From Chryseobacterium sp. ERMR1:04 (GTDB lineage: Bacteria; Bacteroidota; Bacteroidia; Flavobacteriales; Weeksellaceae): 64,000 bases of DNA. This document shows, piece by piece, positions 52,820-62,918 of the stretch. The DNA is taken from positions 310,001 to 374,000 of the forward strand of contig NZ_LIRF01000007.1 of the NCBI RefSeq assembly GCF_001297705.1, in the 5' to 3' direction. The number at the start of each line of letters is the position of its first letter. The stretch's first letter is position 1. Below the pieces are notes generated by a model. It was not told the DNA's origin. It was given only the letters and a program-made list of their open reading frames with translations, and did not search any database. The position numbers and the translations under genes were made by a program.

Positions 52820-53294
52820 GAAAATAATACATTAAATATTGAGGTATAAAATTAAATAAAAAAAGCTTTACGGGATTTATATATAAGCAGATTTGATTTA
52901 AAGCTAAGTTTAATTTTTAAACGCTTCTCTCTATTCGGAGGTTTTTATTTGATGGTTTTTGTAGATATAAAATGTATGCGTGTCATTCATTATTTTTAGA
53001 AATATATTTTAGAATTGCTTTTTAATTATATTAATGTGTTGATTTTGAAGTTTTAATGAGCTTTTTAGAATTTATATGTATAGATAATATCAATAATAAT
53101 TATTGTTATTATATTTCAAACAAAAGTGACTTTTGAGTATTCTATTTTTGTTAAAATTCATTTTTTTAACAAAAATTAATATTTTTAATCATGTTTTTAT
53201 TGATAATATTTGAATAGTTAATATTTTTTTAACATTTTTCTTTGTGTTGTTAATAAAGTTTTACAAATTTGTAGGGTACAAAAAATAATTTGAT
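52820..53294. other. AT-rich intergenic region before the first susC
   Basis: About 475 bases, extremely AT-rich, containing only the susC promoter at 53241-53271. No repeat or small gene was recognised. Confidence 0.6.
53241..53271 (+). promoter_or_regulatory. Promoter of the first susCD pair
   Basis: TTTG (53241-53244), exactly 19 bases, CAAATTTG (53264-53271). The -7 element departs from TAnnTTTG at its first base only; the second susC promoter (58061-58092) has the same form. Confidence 0.55.
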
Positions 53295-56200
53295 ATGAAG
53301 AAATTAACAGCAAGTGTACTTATCTTAGTATTATCTTCATCTCTAGCTGTAGCTAATGCTCAGCAAAAGAAGAAAGATACTATAAGAACACAAGAAATTG
53401 AGGGTGTTGTGGTGACCGCTCTTGGTATTAAAAGGGAGAAAAAAGCTCTCGGATATGCATCTCAAGAGATAAAAGGAGATGTACTGAGAGAAGGTGCTAA
53501 TACCGGAAATTTATCTACTCAAATGGCTGGTAAAGCAGCAGGGGTTCAAGTAGTCAGCAGTTCAAACTTTGGAGGAGCTTCGAGTGTGGTAATTCGAGGG
53601 ATGAAATCGATAGGAGGTAATAATCAAGCACTTTTTGTTGTAGATGGTGTTCCAATTAGTAATAATAATAGCACTATTTCTTCAAGCTATACGATTTTTG
53701 ATGGAGGAAATTCAATATCAGATTTAAATCCGAATGATATAGAAAGTATTAATGTATTGAAAGGTGCTGCTGCTTCTGCATTATATGGGGAGAGAGCTTC
53801 TTCTGGAGTGGTGGTAATTACAACGAAAAAAGGGAAATCTAGAAAGAATAATGAATGGGGTGTAACACTTTCAACGGAATATCAATACGGAGAAATTGAT
53901 AAATCAACATTTGCAAAATATCAAAATAAGTATGGAGCAGGATATGGAGGCTCTAGCTTCCTAAGTAGGGATATTGATGGAGATGGAATTAAGGATTTAG
54001 TGGTAGGTACAAATAATGATGCATCAGTAGGAACAGCTTTCGATCCTAACCTAATGGTCTATCAATGGTATTCTTTATATCCAAATTTACCAGGATATCA
54101 TCAGGCAACTCCTTGGGTGGCAGCAAAACATACACCTGTTGATTTTTTTCAGGCTGCCCAGACTACTTCCAATTCTGTTACTATAGAAAAAGGGAATGAA
54201 AATTCAAGTGTTTTAATTAATTATAATAACTTCTTAACTACTGGGGTTCTTCCTAATTCTGATCAGAAGAAAAATACTATTTCCGCAAAGTTTGATTATA
54301 AAGTAACAGATAAACTTACTGCTACAGTTTATTCTTCACTAACTATGCAGAATACGGTAGGTAGGAATGCTACAGGATATAATGATAATATTATTGGAGG
54401 TTTTAGACAGTGGTGGCAAACGAATGTAGATATGTATCAGTTAAGAGATGCATATTTCAATACAGGTGGTCAAAATATTTCATGGAACCCTTATGGCTAC
54501 AGCGATCCGGATAATTTCTTGGCGCCAGCATTTTGGAATAACCCTTACTTTGATAGATATCAAAACTACCAGAGTGACAGGCGAACTCGTTTTTTTGGAT
54601 ACGGAATGTTGAATTATAAGCTCTCAAATTCTGTTAGTGTAACAGGAAGAGTTTCATCAGATTTCTCCAATCAGAAAACAGAGGTTAGAAAGGCTGTTGG
54701 AAGTCATCCAGAATCATTTGGAATCGTTCCAGGATTACCTACAGCATTAAATCCACAGCCTAATGCTTCATCAGGGTATTATTTAAGTAATCTGTATAGC
54801 AATGAACTCAACTTTGATTTATTTGCTAATTACAATAAGAAATTTGATAATGAAATCAGTTTAGGGGGGTATTAGGAACTTCAGTAAGAAGAAATACTCT
54901 AGAGACTACAGATGCTTCTACTCAACCAGATGGGACAGGAGCAGGATTAATTGTTCCAGGGCTGTATGCTATAAGAAATTCTGCGGGGCAGGTTATCCCT
55001 ACTCAAGAATATACAGGTAGTCTTACATTACCTAGAGCTTATGGTCAGGTATCGTTAGGGTACAAGGATACTTATTTCTTAGAAGGTACAGCAAGTGTTG
55101 ATAAATCTTCAAACCTACCAAGTGGTAATAATGTTTATTTTTACCCATCTGTTTCAGGTTCAGTGGTATTATCTAACCTTGTTAAGCAAGATTGGCTTTC
55201 TTTCTTGAAAGTAAGAGGAAACTGGGCTCAGGTTGGTAAGACTACGGATAACTTCAGATTATTAGATACTTATAATATTAGAGGCCTTTATGGTACAACG
55301 CCCATTGTAGATCCTAATAGTTTTAAAAATAATCCAGGTTTAAAACCAGAAAGATCAACGGAAGTAGAAGTGGGTATGGAGGCCAGATTCTTAAACAATA
55401 GGGTAGGTTTTGATGTTAGTTTATATAAAACAAATTCCAAAGATCAGATTTTATTGGTTCCGGTATCAGGATCTTCAGGTTATACTACCAAATGGTATAA
55501 TGCAGGAGAACTAGAAAACAAAGGAATAGAAGTACAGCTTAACTTGGTGCCGCTTAAAAGTTCAACCTTCAAATGGGATATGAACTGGAACTGGGCGATT
55601 AATAAAAATAAAGTATTAAGCCTTAATGAGGGAATGAAAAATCTTCAGTTAGGAAGAGGAGTTAATGATGTAACATTTAATGCACCTGTTGGAGAAGCCT
55701 ATGGACAGATTTGGGGGACAGATTTTATTTATTCTCCTGATGGGCAGAAAGTAATTGATCCGGATACAGGTAATTATATGATGACAGCATCTAAAACCAA
55801 TGTTATTGGGAATATTATGCCTCAATATACATGGAGTGTTAGAAATAGCTTTTCCTACAAGGCATTTACCTTTACGTTCCTGATTGATGGACAACAGGGA
55901 GGGAGTGTATTCTCGGCAGATATGTTGTATGGAACAGATACCGGAATCTATCCTGAAACATTGGCGATTAGAGAGCCAGGGGTAGTGCTGCCAGGTGTGG
56001 TAATGCACAATGGGCAATATATTCAAAATAATGTCCCATTGTCTGCAGATAATCTTCCATCAGAAACAGGTTCTATATTAGCTTCAGGAAATTATCCTGC
56101 GAAACAATTTGTATATGATGCATCATTTATAAAATTAAGGGAAGCTGCTATATATTTTGATATTCCAAAAAGTTTATTTGCCAATACATTTATTACTGGG

Positions 56201-56389
56201 ATGAAGTTTGGAATATTTGGTAGAAACTTATGGATTATTCATAAGAACCTACCTTATGCAGATCCTGAAGCAGGATATACAGGAGGATCAGCTGTAGGGG
56301 TACAGGGTGCTAACTTATCCAGAGGATATTCTATAGGGGCAATGCCGACTACTAGAACCTATGGAGCTAATTTTACCATTAATTTTTAA
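53295..56389 (+). pseudogene. SusC/RagA TonB-dependent outer-membrane transporter, frameshifted at a G run
   Basis: The N-terminal frame (53295-54875, 526 residues) has a signal peptide (MKKLTASVLILVLSSSLAVA), TonB-box region (EIEGVVVTALGIKREKKALG) and plug domain; the second frame (annotated from 55163 but homologous from about 54871) continues the beta-barrel to the stop. At 54864-54869 the G run has six G where seven would join the frames (GGVLGT). The total is one base short of 1032 codons, normal for this family. With six G the receptor would be truncated in its barrel and non-functional. Strand slippage in the G run (phase variation) or a homopolymer sequencing error are both plausible. 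Confidence 0.85.
54864..54869 (+). other. Poly-G tract at the susC frameshift
   Basis: Six G in the barrel region; a seventh would restore the SusC reading frame. G tracts are typical slippage sites for phase-variable surface proteins. Confidence 0.5.
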
Positions 56390-56400
56390 AAGAAGTCAAC

Positions 56401-57828
56401 ATGAAAAAAATAGTATTTAGTCTTTTTATTGCCAGTATGGCTTTAACTTCATGCGGAAGAGACATAACATCATTAAATAGTGATGAAAAAAATCCAGAGA
56501 ATGTAAATCCAGATTTCTTATTTGCTTCTTCAGAATTGGGATTGGTAACCCAAATGACAACTCCAAGTGTAAATCTTAATATTTTTAGATTTTTCACACA
56601 ACAATGGACAGAAACTCAATATATCGATGAATCTGTTTATAATCTTCCAAAACGAAGAGTTCCTGACAATCATTGGAATATTTTATATGCTCAGTTGCTA
56701 AAGTTAGAACTGGTAAGAACTGCTACCAATTCTATTGCAGATTCTTCTGTTAAAGCAAGTAAAATAGCAACAATTGAAGCATTGGAGATTTATATTTATA
56801 GTGTTTTATTAGATACATATGGGGATATTCCTTATTCTCAGGCAGTACAGGTGGACAAGTATCCTAACCCAATCTATGACGATTCAAAAACAATCTATAT
56901 AGACTTAATCAAAAGAAGTGATGCTGCTCTTGCTTTATTAAGTGGTAATACATCATCAGGTTTTGGATCTGCTGACGCCATTTTTGGTGGAGATCTCAAT
57001 AAAGTTAAGCTATTTTTAAACAGTACTAAACTGAGAATGGGATTAAACTTAGCTGATGTAGATAATGCGTTGGCGAAGACTACCGTAGAAAGTGCAGCGA
57101 GCAGTGGTGTTATACTTACCAACTCTCAGAATTTAGGACTTCGATTTACTGCGACAGGCCAGTTTACAAGTCCTCTTTTTATAGAAATGGTATCAAGTGG
57201 GAGAAATGATTTTGTACCTGCCAATACATTGGTTGATATTATGAACCCTAAGTCTGATCCTAGACGTGCAAGTTATTTTACAACAGCACCTTCTGGACTA
57301 TATGTTGGGGGATTATATGGGAAACAAAATGTATATGCAAACTTTTCTCACGTAAATAGCAATATTGTCAAACCGGATAACTATGCCTACTTATTTGATG
57401 CCTCTGAAGTTAATTTTATGTTGGCTGAAGCATCTGAAAGAAGTTTCAATGTTGGAGGTACTGCAGCTGTTTATTTTCAGAATGCTATCAAGGCGTCCAT
57501 GGATTTTTGGGGAGTGGCGCCTGCTGATCGTGATGCTTATATTTTAGCGAATAATTATGCAACACTACCGGGAACTTGGAAGCAAAAAATAGGAACAGAG
57601 GCATGGATTGCTACATATAATAGAGGTTTCGAAGCATGGGAGTTCTCCAGAAGATTAGATTTCAAAGTATTTGAAAAGCCAGGATCTAGGGAGGTTCCTA
57701 CAAGAATTTATTATCCAATCAATGAAGGAAGTGTAAATGGGGCAAATCGATCAAATGCAGCTATAAAACAATGGGGTTCAGTTGATGGAGATGTACAAGC
57801 ATCTAAGATATTCTGGGATATCAATTAA
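56401..57828 (+). CDS. SusD/RagB-family nutrient-binding lipoprotein
   Basis: The 475-residue protein has a lipoprotein signal (MKKIVFSLFIASMALTSC, Cys18) followed by GRDITSLNSDEKNPENV, the start of the SusD-like group. It contains the TPR-like helices typical of SusD and FRFFTQQWTETQYIDESVYN near residue 65. It forms the lid of the SusC receptor and presents oligosaccharide or peptide ligands. It is 11 bases after the susC gene and ends in a terminator, so the pair is an operon. Substrate not deducible. Confidence 0.9.
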   Translation: MKKIVFSLFIASMALTSCGRDITSLNSDEKNPENVNPDFLFASSELGLVTQMTTPSVNLNIFRFFTQQWTETQYIDESVYNLPKRRVPDNHWNILYAQLLKLELVRTATNSIADSSVKASKIATIEALEIYIYSVLLDTYGDIPYSQAVQVDKYPNPIYDDSKTIYIDLIKRSDAALALLSGNTSSGFGSADAIFGGDLNKVKLFLNSTKLRMGLNLADVDNALAKTTVESAASSGVILTNSQNLGLRFTATGQFTSPLFIEMVSSGRNDFVPANTLVDIMNPKSDPRRASYFTTAPSGLYVGGLYGKQNVYANFSHVNSNIVKPDNYAYLFDASEVNFMLAEASERSFNVGGTAAVYFQNAIKASMDFWGVAPADRDAYILANNYATLPGTWKQKIGTEAWIATYNRGFEAWEFSRRLDFKVFEKPGSREVPTRIYYPINEGSVNGANRSNAAIKQWGSVDGDVQASKIFWDIN

Positions 57829-57864
57829 TATCAAACAAATTTTAATATTTTAACATTCATACTA

Positions 57865-57889
57865 AAACCACCTTCGGGTGGTTTTTTTT
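57865..57889 (+). terminator. Terminator of the first susCD operon
   Basis: AAACCACC-TTCG-GGTGGTTT with a UUCG loop, followed by a T run. Confidence 0.9.
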
Positions 57890-58060
57890 ATTTTCTTAAA
57901 TTCAATATTTTAGGATGAATAGAATACATTATATTTACTTTTTCCCATGAATCCACTATTATTTTTTACATTAAAATAGAGTTAATTAACGTTTTTTATT
58001 AATTTTTAAGGGTTTAAAATGAGTGATTAGTTAATATGTGTTAATTTTTGTGCGTTATTT

Positions 58061-58092
58061 TTTGTGTTTTTTAGTAAGGTTTTACAACTTTG
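58061..58092 (+). promoter_or_regulatory. Promoter of the second susCD pair
   Basis: TTTG (58061-58064), 20 bases, CAACTTTG (58085-58092). The -7 has C in place of the first T, as in the first susC promoter. Confidence 0.55.
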
Positions 58093-58109
58093 CTTCTTAG
58101 CACAAAAAA

Positions 58110-61109
58110 ATGAAAAAAATAACAACTGGTGTTCTCATCTTGGTATTATCATCGTCTTTTGCAATTGTCAATGCTCAGGAAAAAAAGAAAGATACAATTA
58201 AGACAAAAGAAATTGAAGGGGTCGTAGTTACTGCATTGGGTATTAAAAGAGAGAAAAAATCTTTAGGATATGCTTCTCAGGAAATAAAAGCAAGTGCTCT
58301 TTCCGAGGGTACAACTAATACAGGTAACATTGCAGCGCAATTATCAGGTAAAGTAGCAGGTCTTAATGTTACCACAAGTAATAACTTTGGAGGATCTTCC
58401 AATCTGCTAATTAGAGGGGTGAAATCATTAGGAGGAGGTAATCCACTTATTGTTATTGATGGATCACCTGTAAACAATACCTATACTCAGGAAAAAAATA
58501 TAGATTATGGAAATGCCTTATCTGATATTAATCAGGAAGACATAGAATCTGTTAATGTATTAAAAGGAGCAGCAGCGTCTGCATTGTATGGGGAAAGAGG
58601 TTTAAATGGTGTTATTGTTATTACAACCAAAAATGGTAAAGGTAAAGATGATGGCTCATGGGGAGTTACTTTATCTTCTTCGGTACAAGTAGGTTTTATA
58701 GATAAATCTACCTTTCCCGAATATCAAACAAGATATGGAGCGGGCAATTCTCAGAAGTTTGGATCAACAGGAGCAAATGGAATTTATAATGCAAACTTTT
58801 CTAACGATGCTTCTTGGGGACCTAAATTTGATCCTAACTTACTCGTATATCAATGGGATGCCTATGATCCAACCTCTCCAAATTACCAAAAAGCAACACC
58901 TTGGGTAGCTGCTAAAAACGGGCCCATTACTTTTTTTAATAATCCTACGACCTATACGAATAGTGTCACTTTAGAAAAAGGACAAAAAGGTAAAAATATT
59001 AGTTTTACCTATGATAATATGATGTCAGATGGTTTAATGCCTAATTCTCATATTAATAAAAATAACTTTTCACTCAAAGTAAATTACGATCTGACACCTA
59101 AATTACATACTTCTTTTTATTCTACAATGACATTACAGGATACCAAAGGGCGTAGTATAACAGGCTACTCAGGTAATCAAATAGGAGCGTTTAGACAATG
59201 GTGGCAAACCAATGTAGATTTAAAAGAACAGGAAAGAGCATATTTTGCTAATAGTAATCCTGATGTTGCGAGTGCTGCCAATAATTATGGGAATGTTTCA
59301 TGGAATAGAAAATCTGCGACTAACGGAGAGGGAGCATACTGGAATAATCCTTATTTCCAAGCGTATCAAAATTATACAACAGATAAACGATTTAGAAATT
59401 TTACGTATGCGCAAGTTACTTATGATTTGCTAGATAATATTTCGGTAACAGGTAAGGTTTCCTATGATAGATCAAATTTGTTTGCCGAAGAAAGGCTTGC
59501 AGCAGGGTCTGTGAATCAGGGTTTTGGAAGGTCAGGAAATAAAGTGTCCTCCGGATATGCCAGACGAGATATAACGAGAACGGAAACGAACTATGATTTA
59601 ATGGCTAATTATAAATTTGATATTACGGATAATATTAATGTCTCTGGAGTTGTAGGGGGGAATATAAGAAGAAACTATCTTAATTCTGTGTATGCTTCTA
59701 CGGAAGGCGGATTGGTCGTGCCGGGAATATATGCTTTATCTAATTCTTTGAAATCGCCATTAGCACCAGACGAAGATGAATCGATAATACAAACTAATTC
59801 AGGATATGTAACTGCTTCATTTGATTTCTATAAGATGTTCTATTTAGATGGAACTTGGAGGGTGGATCAAAGTTCTACTCTACCTGCTGCAAACAATGTT
59901 TACAATTATCCTTCAATTACGGGATCTTTAATTCTTTCTGAGATTTTAAAAACTAAAAATTGGATGAATTTTTGGAAGCTAAGAGCAAATTATGCAGAAG
60001 TGGGAGGTACAGCAGATCCATATCAATTAGCTAATATTTATAGATCAGCAGGAGTATTGTCTGGAACAGGAATTTATGATCCTATTTTAATCGAAGCAGA
60101 TCCAAATTTAAAACCTCAACGCTCTAAAGAGTTTGAAGTAGGCACAGAAATACACTTTTTGAAAGATAGAATCACATTAGATTTTGCTTATTATAAGACT
60201 AAAACCATTAATCAGATCATAAAACTTCCCGTTTCTTCTGGGGTAGGATATACCAATAAAGTAATTAATGCCGGTAGAATAGATAATACAGGCTATGAAG
60301 TTCAGCTAGGTTTAGTTCCTGTAAAGTCTAAAGATTTTTCTTGGAATATCAATGTAAACTGGTCTAAAAATACAAACAAAGTTATTGCGCTTTATCCAGG
60401 AATTACCAATCTTTTATTAAATAGTTTTCAAGGAGGAGTTTCTTTAAATGCTAGAGTAGGAGAAGCTTGGGGTACTTTAATTGGATCCGATTATACCTAT
60501 TTGAATGGACAAAGAGTTATTGATCCCAATACAGGTAAATACTTGCAAAATAGTAATCAAATTATTGGTAATACTACTCCGGATTGGATTGGCGGAATAA
60601 GAAATAGTATTAATTATAAAGGATTTTCATTAAGCTTCCTAATAGATATTCGTAAGGGTGGAGATGTATTTTCTACTGATATGTATTATGGTATGGCTAC
60701 AGGTCTTTATAAAGAAACAGCAATAGGAGATTATAGAGATAAACCTGTTATTATTCCAGGGGTATTACCAAACGGAACACCTAATAATATTCCATTATCA
60801 CAAATTGAAAAAGGAAATAATTATGGATATCAAACTCAGCCTTCTAGTGAGTTCGTTTACGACGGTTCTTTTGTTAAGTTAAGAGAAGCGAGCATAGGAT
60901 ATACTTTACCAAAATCAGTATTGAATGGAACTAAAATACATGACGTAAAGTTTTCTATTGTGGCCAGAAATTTATGGATAATTCATAAAAACCTTCCTTA
61001 TGCAGATCCGGAGGCAATGGTCGGCGGAGGTATCAATTCATATGGATGGTCTATCGGTTCAATGCCTACAACAAGGGATATCGGAGCAAATGTAACATTT
61101 AAATTTTAA
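58110..61109 (+). CDS. SusC/RagA TonB-dependent outer-membrane transporter (intact)
   Basis: The 999-residue protein parallels the first copy: signal peptide (MKKITTGVLILVLSSSFAIVNA), EIEGVVVTALGIKREKKSLG TonB-box region, plug with GNPLIVIDGSPVNN and NVLKGAAASALYGERGLNG, then a beta barrel ending in IGANVTFKF (a terminal aromatic residue, as outer-membrane proteins require). There is no N-terminal carboxypeptidase-like domain, so it is the short SusC type. It is intact where the first copy is broken and co-transcribed with the SusD gene 10 bases downstream. Confidence 0.94.
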   Translation: MKKITTGVLILVLSSSFAIVNAQEKKKDTIKTKEIEGVVVTALGIKREKKSLGYASQEIKASALSEGTTNTGNIAAQLSGKVAGLNVTTSNNFGGSSNLLIRGVKSLGGGNPLIVIDGSPVNNTYTQEKNIDYGNALSDINQEDIESVNVLKGAAASALYGERGLNGVIVITTKNGKGKDDGSWGVTLSSSVQVGFIDKSTFPEYQTRYGAGNSQKFGSTGANGIYNANFSNDASWGPKFDPNLLVYQWDAYDPTSPNYQKATPWVAAKNGPITFFNNPTTYTNSVTLEKGQKGKNISFTYDNMMSDGLMPNSHINKNNFSLKVNYDLTPKLHTSFYSTMTLQDTKGRSITGYSGNQIGAFRQWWQTNVDLKEQERAYFANSNPDVASAANNYGNVSWNRKSATNGEGAYWNNPYFQAYQNYTTDKRFRNFTYAQVTYDLLDNISVTGKVSYDRSNLFAEERLAAGSVNQGFGRSGNKVSSGYARRDITRTETNYDLMANYKFDITDNINVSGVVGGNIRRNYLNSVYASTEGGLVVPGIYALSNSLKSPLAPDEDESIIQTNSGYVTASFDFYKMFYLDGTWRVDQSSTLPAANNVYNYPSITGSLILSEILKTKNWMNFWKLRANYAEVGGTADPYQLANIYRSAGVLSGTGIYDPILIEADPNLKPQRSKEFEVGTEIHFLKDRITLDFAYYKTKTINQIIKLPVSSGVGYTNKVINAGRIDNTGYEVQLGLVPVKSKDFSWNINVNWSKNTNKVIALYPGITNLLLNSFQGGVSLNARVGEAWGTLIGSDYTYLNGQRVIDPNTGKYLQNSNQIIGNTTPDWIGGIRNSINYKGFSLSFLIDIRKGGDVFSTDMYYGMATGLYKETAIGDYRDKPVIIPGVLPNGTPNNIPLSQIEKGNNYGYQTQPSSEFVYDGSFVKLREASIGYTLPKSVLNGTKIHDVKFSIVARNLWIIHKNLPYADPEAMVGGGINSYGWSIGSMPTTRDIGANVTFKF

Positions 61110-61119
61110 TACAATAAAG

Positions 61120-62544
61120 ATGAAAAATATATTAAAAACAAGTTTAGCAATTCTATTTATTGGTTTGGGCTTAACGTCATGCCAAAGCGATATAACATCA
61201 TTGAATGAAGATCCTAAGCATCCTTCAACTCTTCCGTCTCAAAATCTATTGGCAACGGCCTTGTTCCAATCATCTTATTATATGGATACTCCAAATGTAG
61301 GTTTTAACAATTATAGATTTTTCACTCAGCAATGGGCAGAAACGGAATATCCAGATGAAACTCAATATAACTTGGTAACTCGTAACCAACCAAGAAATCA
61401 TTTTAACAGGATGTATGTTTATAGTCTTAATAATATTAAGCAGGCAAAAATTAATTTACCAAATGAAATTAATACAAATGATGAGAAGGTTAATAAATTA
61501 GCAACGTTGGAAATTGAAGAAATTTTCATCTGGGAAAATCTGGTGGATACTTTTGGTGATATACCTTATTCTGAGGCTTTTAAATCCAATGAAATTTTAA
61601 CACCAAAGTATGATGATGCTAAAACAATCTATCTTGATTTAATTAAAAGAATAAATGAGGTAGTTGCAACTATAAAACCTGCTTCGAAAGGATATAAATC
61701 TGGTGACTTGGTGTACTCAGGAGATATGACAAAATGGATGAAGTTTGCTAATTCTATTAAATTAAGACTAGCAATGAATCTAGCGGATGAAGATCCCGTA
61801 TTGTCTAAAGCTACGGCAGAATCAGCAATCGCAGCGGGTGTTATTTCTTCAGAAGCGGAGGCGTATAAATTTGCATACGATGGAAATACATTTTCCAATC
61901 CTGTTTTTGATAATTTAGAAACAGGTAGAAATGATTTTATACCTAGTGAATTGGCCGTTAATACAATGAGTAGTTTATCAGACCCTAGAATGGAAGTCTG
62001 GTTCACTAAAGTTAATGGGGTATATAAAGGAGGTGTTTTTGGAAAATTAAATGATCCCTATACAGACTATTCTCAATTAAGTACTTATTTTAGGTCTTCA
62101 ACTAAAGCATCTAATTTATTAAGTTATGCAGAGGTTGCTTTTCTAAAAGCCGAAGCAGCTGCTAGAGAATATTCAGCAGGGGGAACAGCAGTTACTCTTT
62201 ATAATACTGCTATTACAGCATCAATGAATGAGAATGGGGTGAGCACTAGCAACACAGTTGCCTATTTAGCTGCGCATCCTTATAATGCTGCTAATTGGAA
62301 ACAGTCTATTGGAACACAAGCATGGATAGCCCTATTTAATAAAGGTTTTGCAAGTTGGAATTTTACAAGACGTTTAGATAATCCAACGCTTGTTAACCCA
62401 CCAACATCTAATCTACCTTCGGTACCTTATAGAATGCCTTATTCTGATCAGGAATATGTATTGAATGGAGCTAATGTAAATGCAGCTGCAACAAAAATTG
62501 GAGGCGATAAAGCAACAATAAAACTGTTCTGGGATAAAAACTAA
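61120..62544 (+). CDS. SusD/RagB-family nutrient-binding lipoprotein
   Basis: The 474-residue protein has a lipoprotein signal (MKNILKTSLAILFIGLGLTSC, Cys21) and aligns with the first SusD along its whole length (QSDITSLNEDPKHPSTL; NYRFFTQQWAETEYPDETQ). It is the ligand-binding partner of the intact SusC. The two susCD operons are probably a duplicated unit with diverged ligand specificity. Ends in a terminator with the same UUCG form. Confidence 0.9.
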   Translation: MKNILKTSLAILFIGLGLTSCQSDITSLNEDPKHPSTLPSQNLLATALFQSSYYMDTPNVGFNNYRFFTQQWAETEYPDETQYNLVTRNQPRNHFNRMYVYSLNNIKQAKINLPNEINTNDEKVNKLATLEIEEIFIWENLVDTFGDIPYSEAFKSNEILTPKYDDAKTIYLDLIKRINEVVATIKPASKGYKSGDLVYSGDMTKWMKFANSIKLRLAMNLADEDPVLSKATAESAIAAGVISSEAEAYKFAYDGNTFSNPVFDNLETGRNDFIPSELAVNTMSSLSDPRMEVWFTKVNGVYKGGVFGKLNDPYTDYSQLSTYFRSSTKASNLLSYAEVAFLKAEAAAREYSAGGTAVTLYNTAITASMNENGVSTSNTVAYLAAHPYNAANWKQSIGTQAWIALFNKGFASWNFTRRLDNPTLVNPPTSNLPSVPYRMPYSDQEYVLNGANVNAAATKIGGDKATIKLFWDKN

Positions 62545-62567
62545 ATAATTTTTAAATCTTATCATAT

Positions 62568-62590
62568 AAACCGCCTTCGGGCGGTTTTTT
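62568..62590 (+). terminator. Terminator of the second susCD operon
   Basis: AAACCGCC-TTCG-GGCGGTTT followed by T residues. Confidence 0.9.
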
Positions 62591-62635
62591 ACAATCATTT
62601 ACCAACTAATTATTACATTTATAAAATGTTTTTAT

Positions 62636-62643
62636 TATATTTG
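62636..62643 (+). promoter_or_regulatory. -7 element before the second double-glycine peptide
   Basis: TATATTTG, matching TAnnTTTG, 26 bases before the ATG. No convincing -33 box. Confidence 0.4.
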
Positions 62644-62668
62644 GTTAACCACTAATAACAAAATATTT

Positions 62669-62803
62669 ATGAAAAATTTAAAAGCACTTTCTAAAAAAGA
62701 CCTTAAAAAAATTCAAGGTGGGCAGGCTCCTTTATGTTGCTTAAGCTGGGACCCTATATTGAAAGATTGCAGAAGATGGGACGGCAATTGTCTTAATCCT
62801 TAA
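62669..62803 (+). CDS. Double-glycine leader peptide (bacteriocin-like), Cys-rich
   Basis: Forty-four residues: leader MKNLKALSKKDLKKIQGG, then a core starting QAPLCCLSWDPILKDC and ending RRWDGNCLNP, with four cysteines and two Trp. The LSKKDLKKIQGG leader is the classic flavobacterial 'bacteriocin-like protein' form; cleavage after GG is expected. It has its own promoter-like element and terminator. No exporter or modification enzyme lies beside it. Confidence 0.75.
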   Translation: MKNLKALSKKDLKKIQGGQAPLCCLSWDPILKDCRRWDGNCLNP

Positions 62804-62811
62804 CAACTTTT

Positions 62812-62839
62812 AAAAGACTTCGTTTACGAAGTCTTTTTT
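62812..62839 (+). terminator. Terminator of the second double-glycine peptide gene
   Basis: AAAAGACTTCG-TTTA-CGAAGTCTTTT then further T residues. Confidence 0.85.
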
Positions 62840-62846
62840 ATTTCAC

Positions 62847-62854
62847 TAAATTTG
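62847..62854 (+). promoter_or_regulatory. -7 element before argS
   Basis: TAAATTTG, matching TAnnTTTG, about 65 bases before the argS ATG. Confidence 0.35.
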
Positions 62855-62918
62855 TACTTCAAAATTTTGAGACGAAATACGGCTATTTTATACAGCCATG
62901 AAAAAATAAATAGGACAC

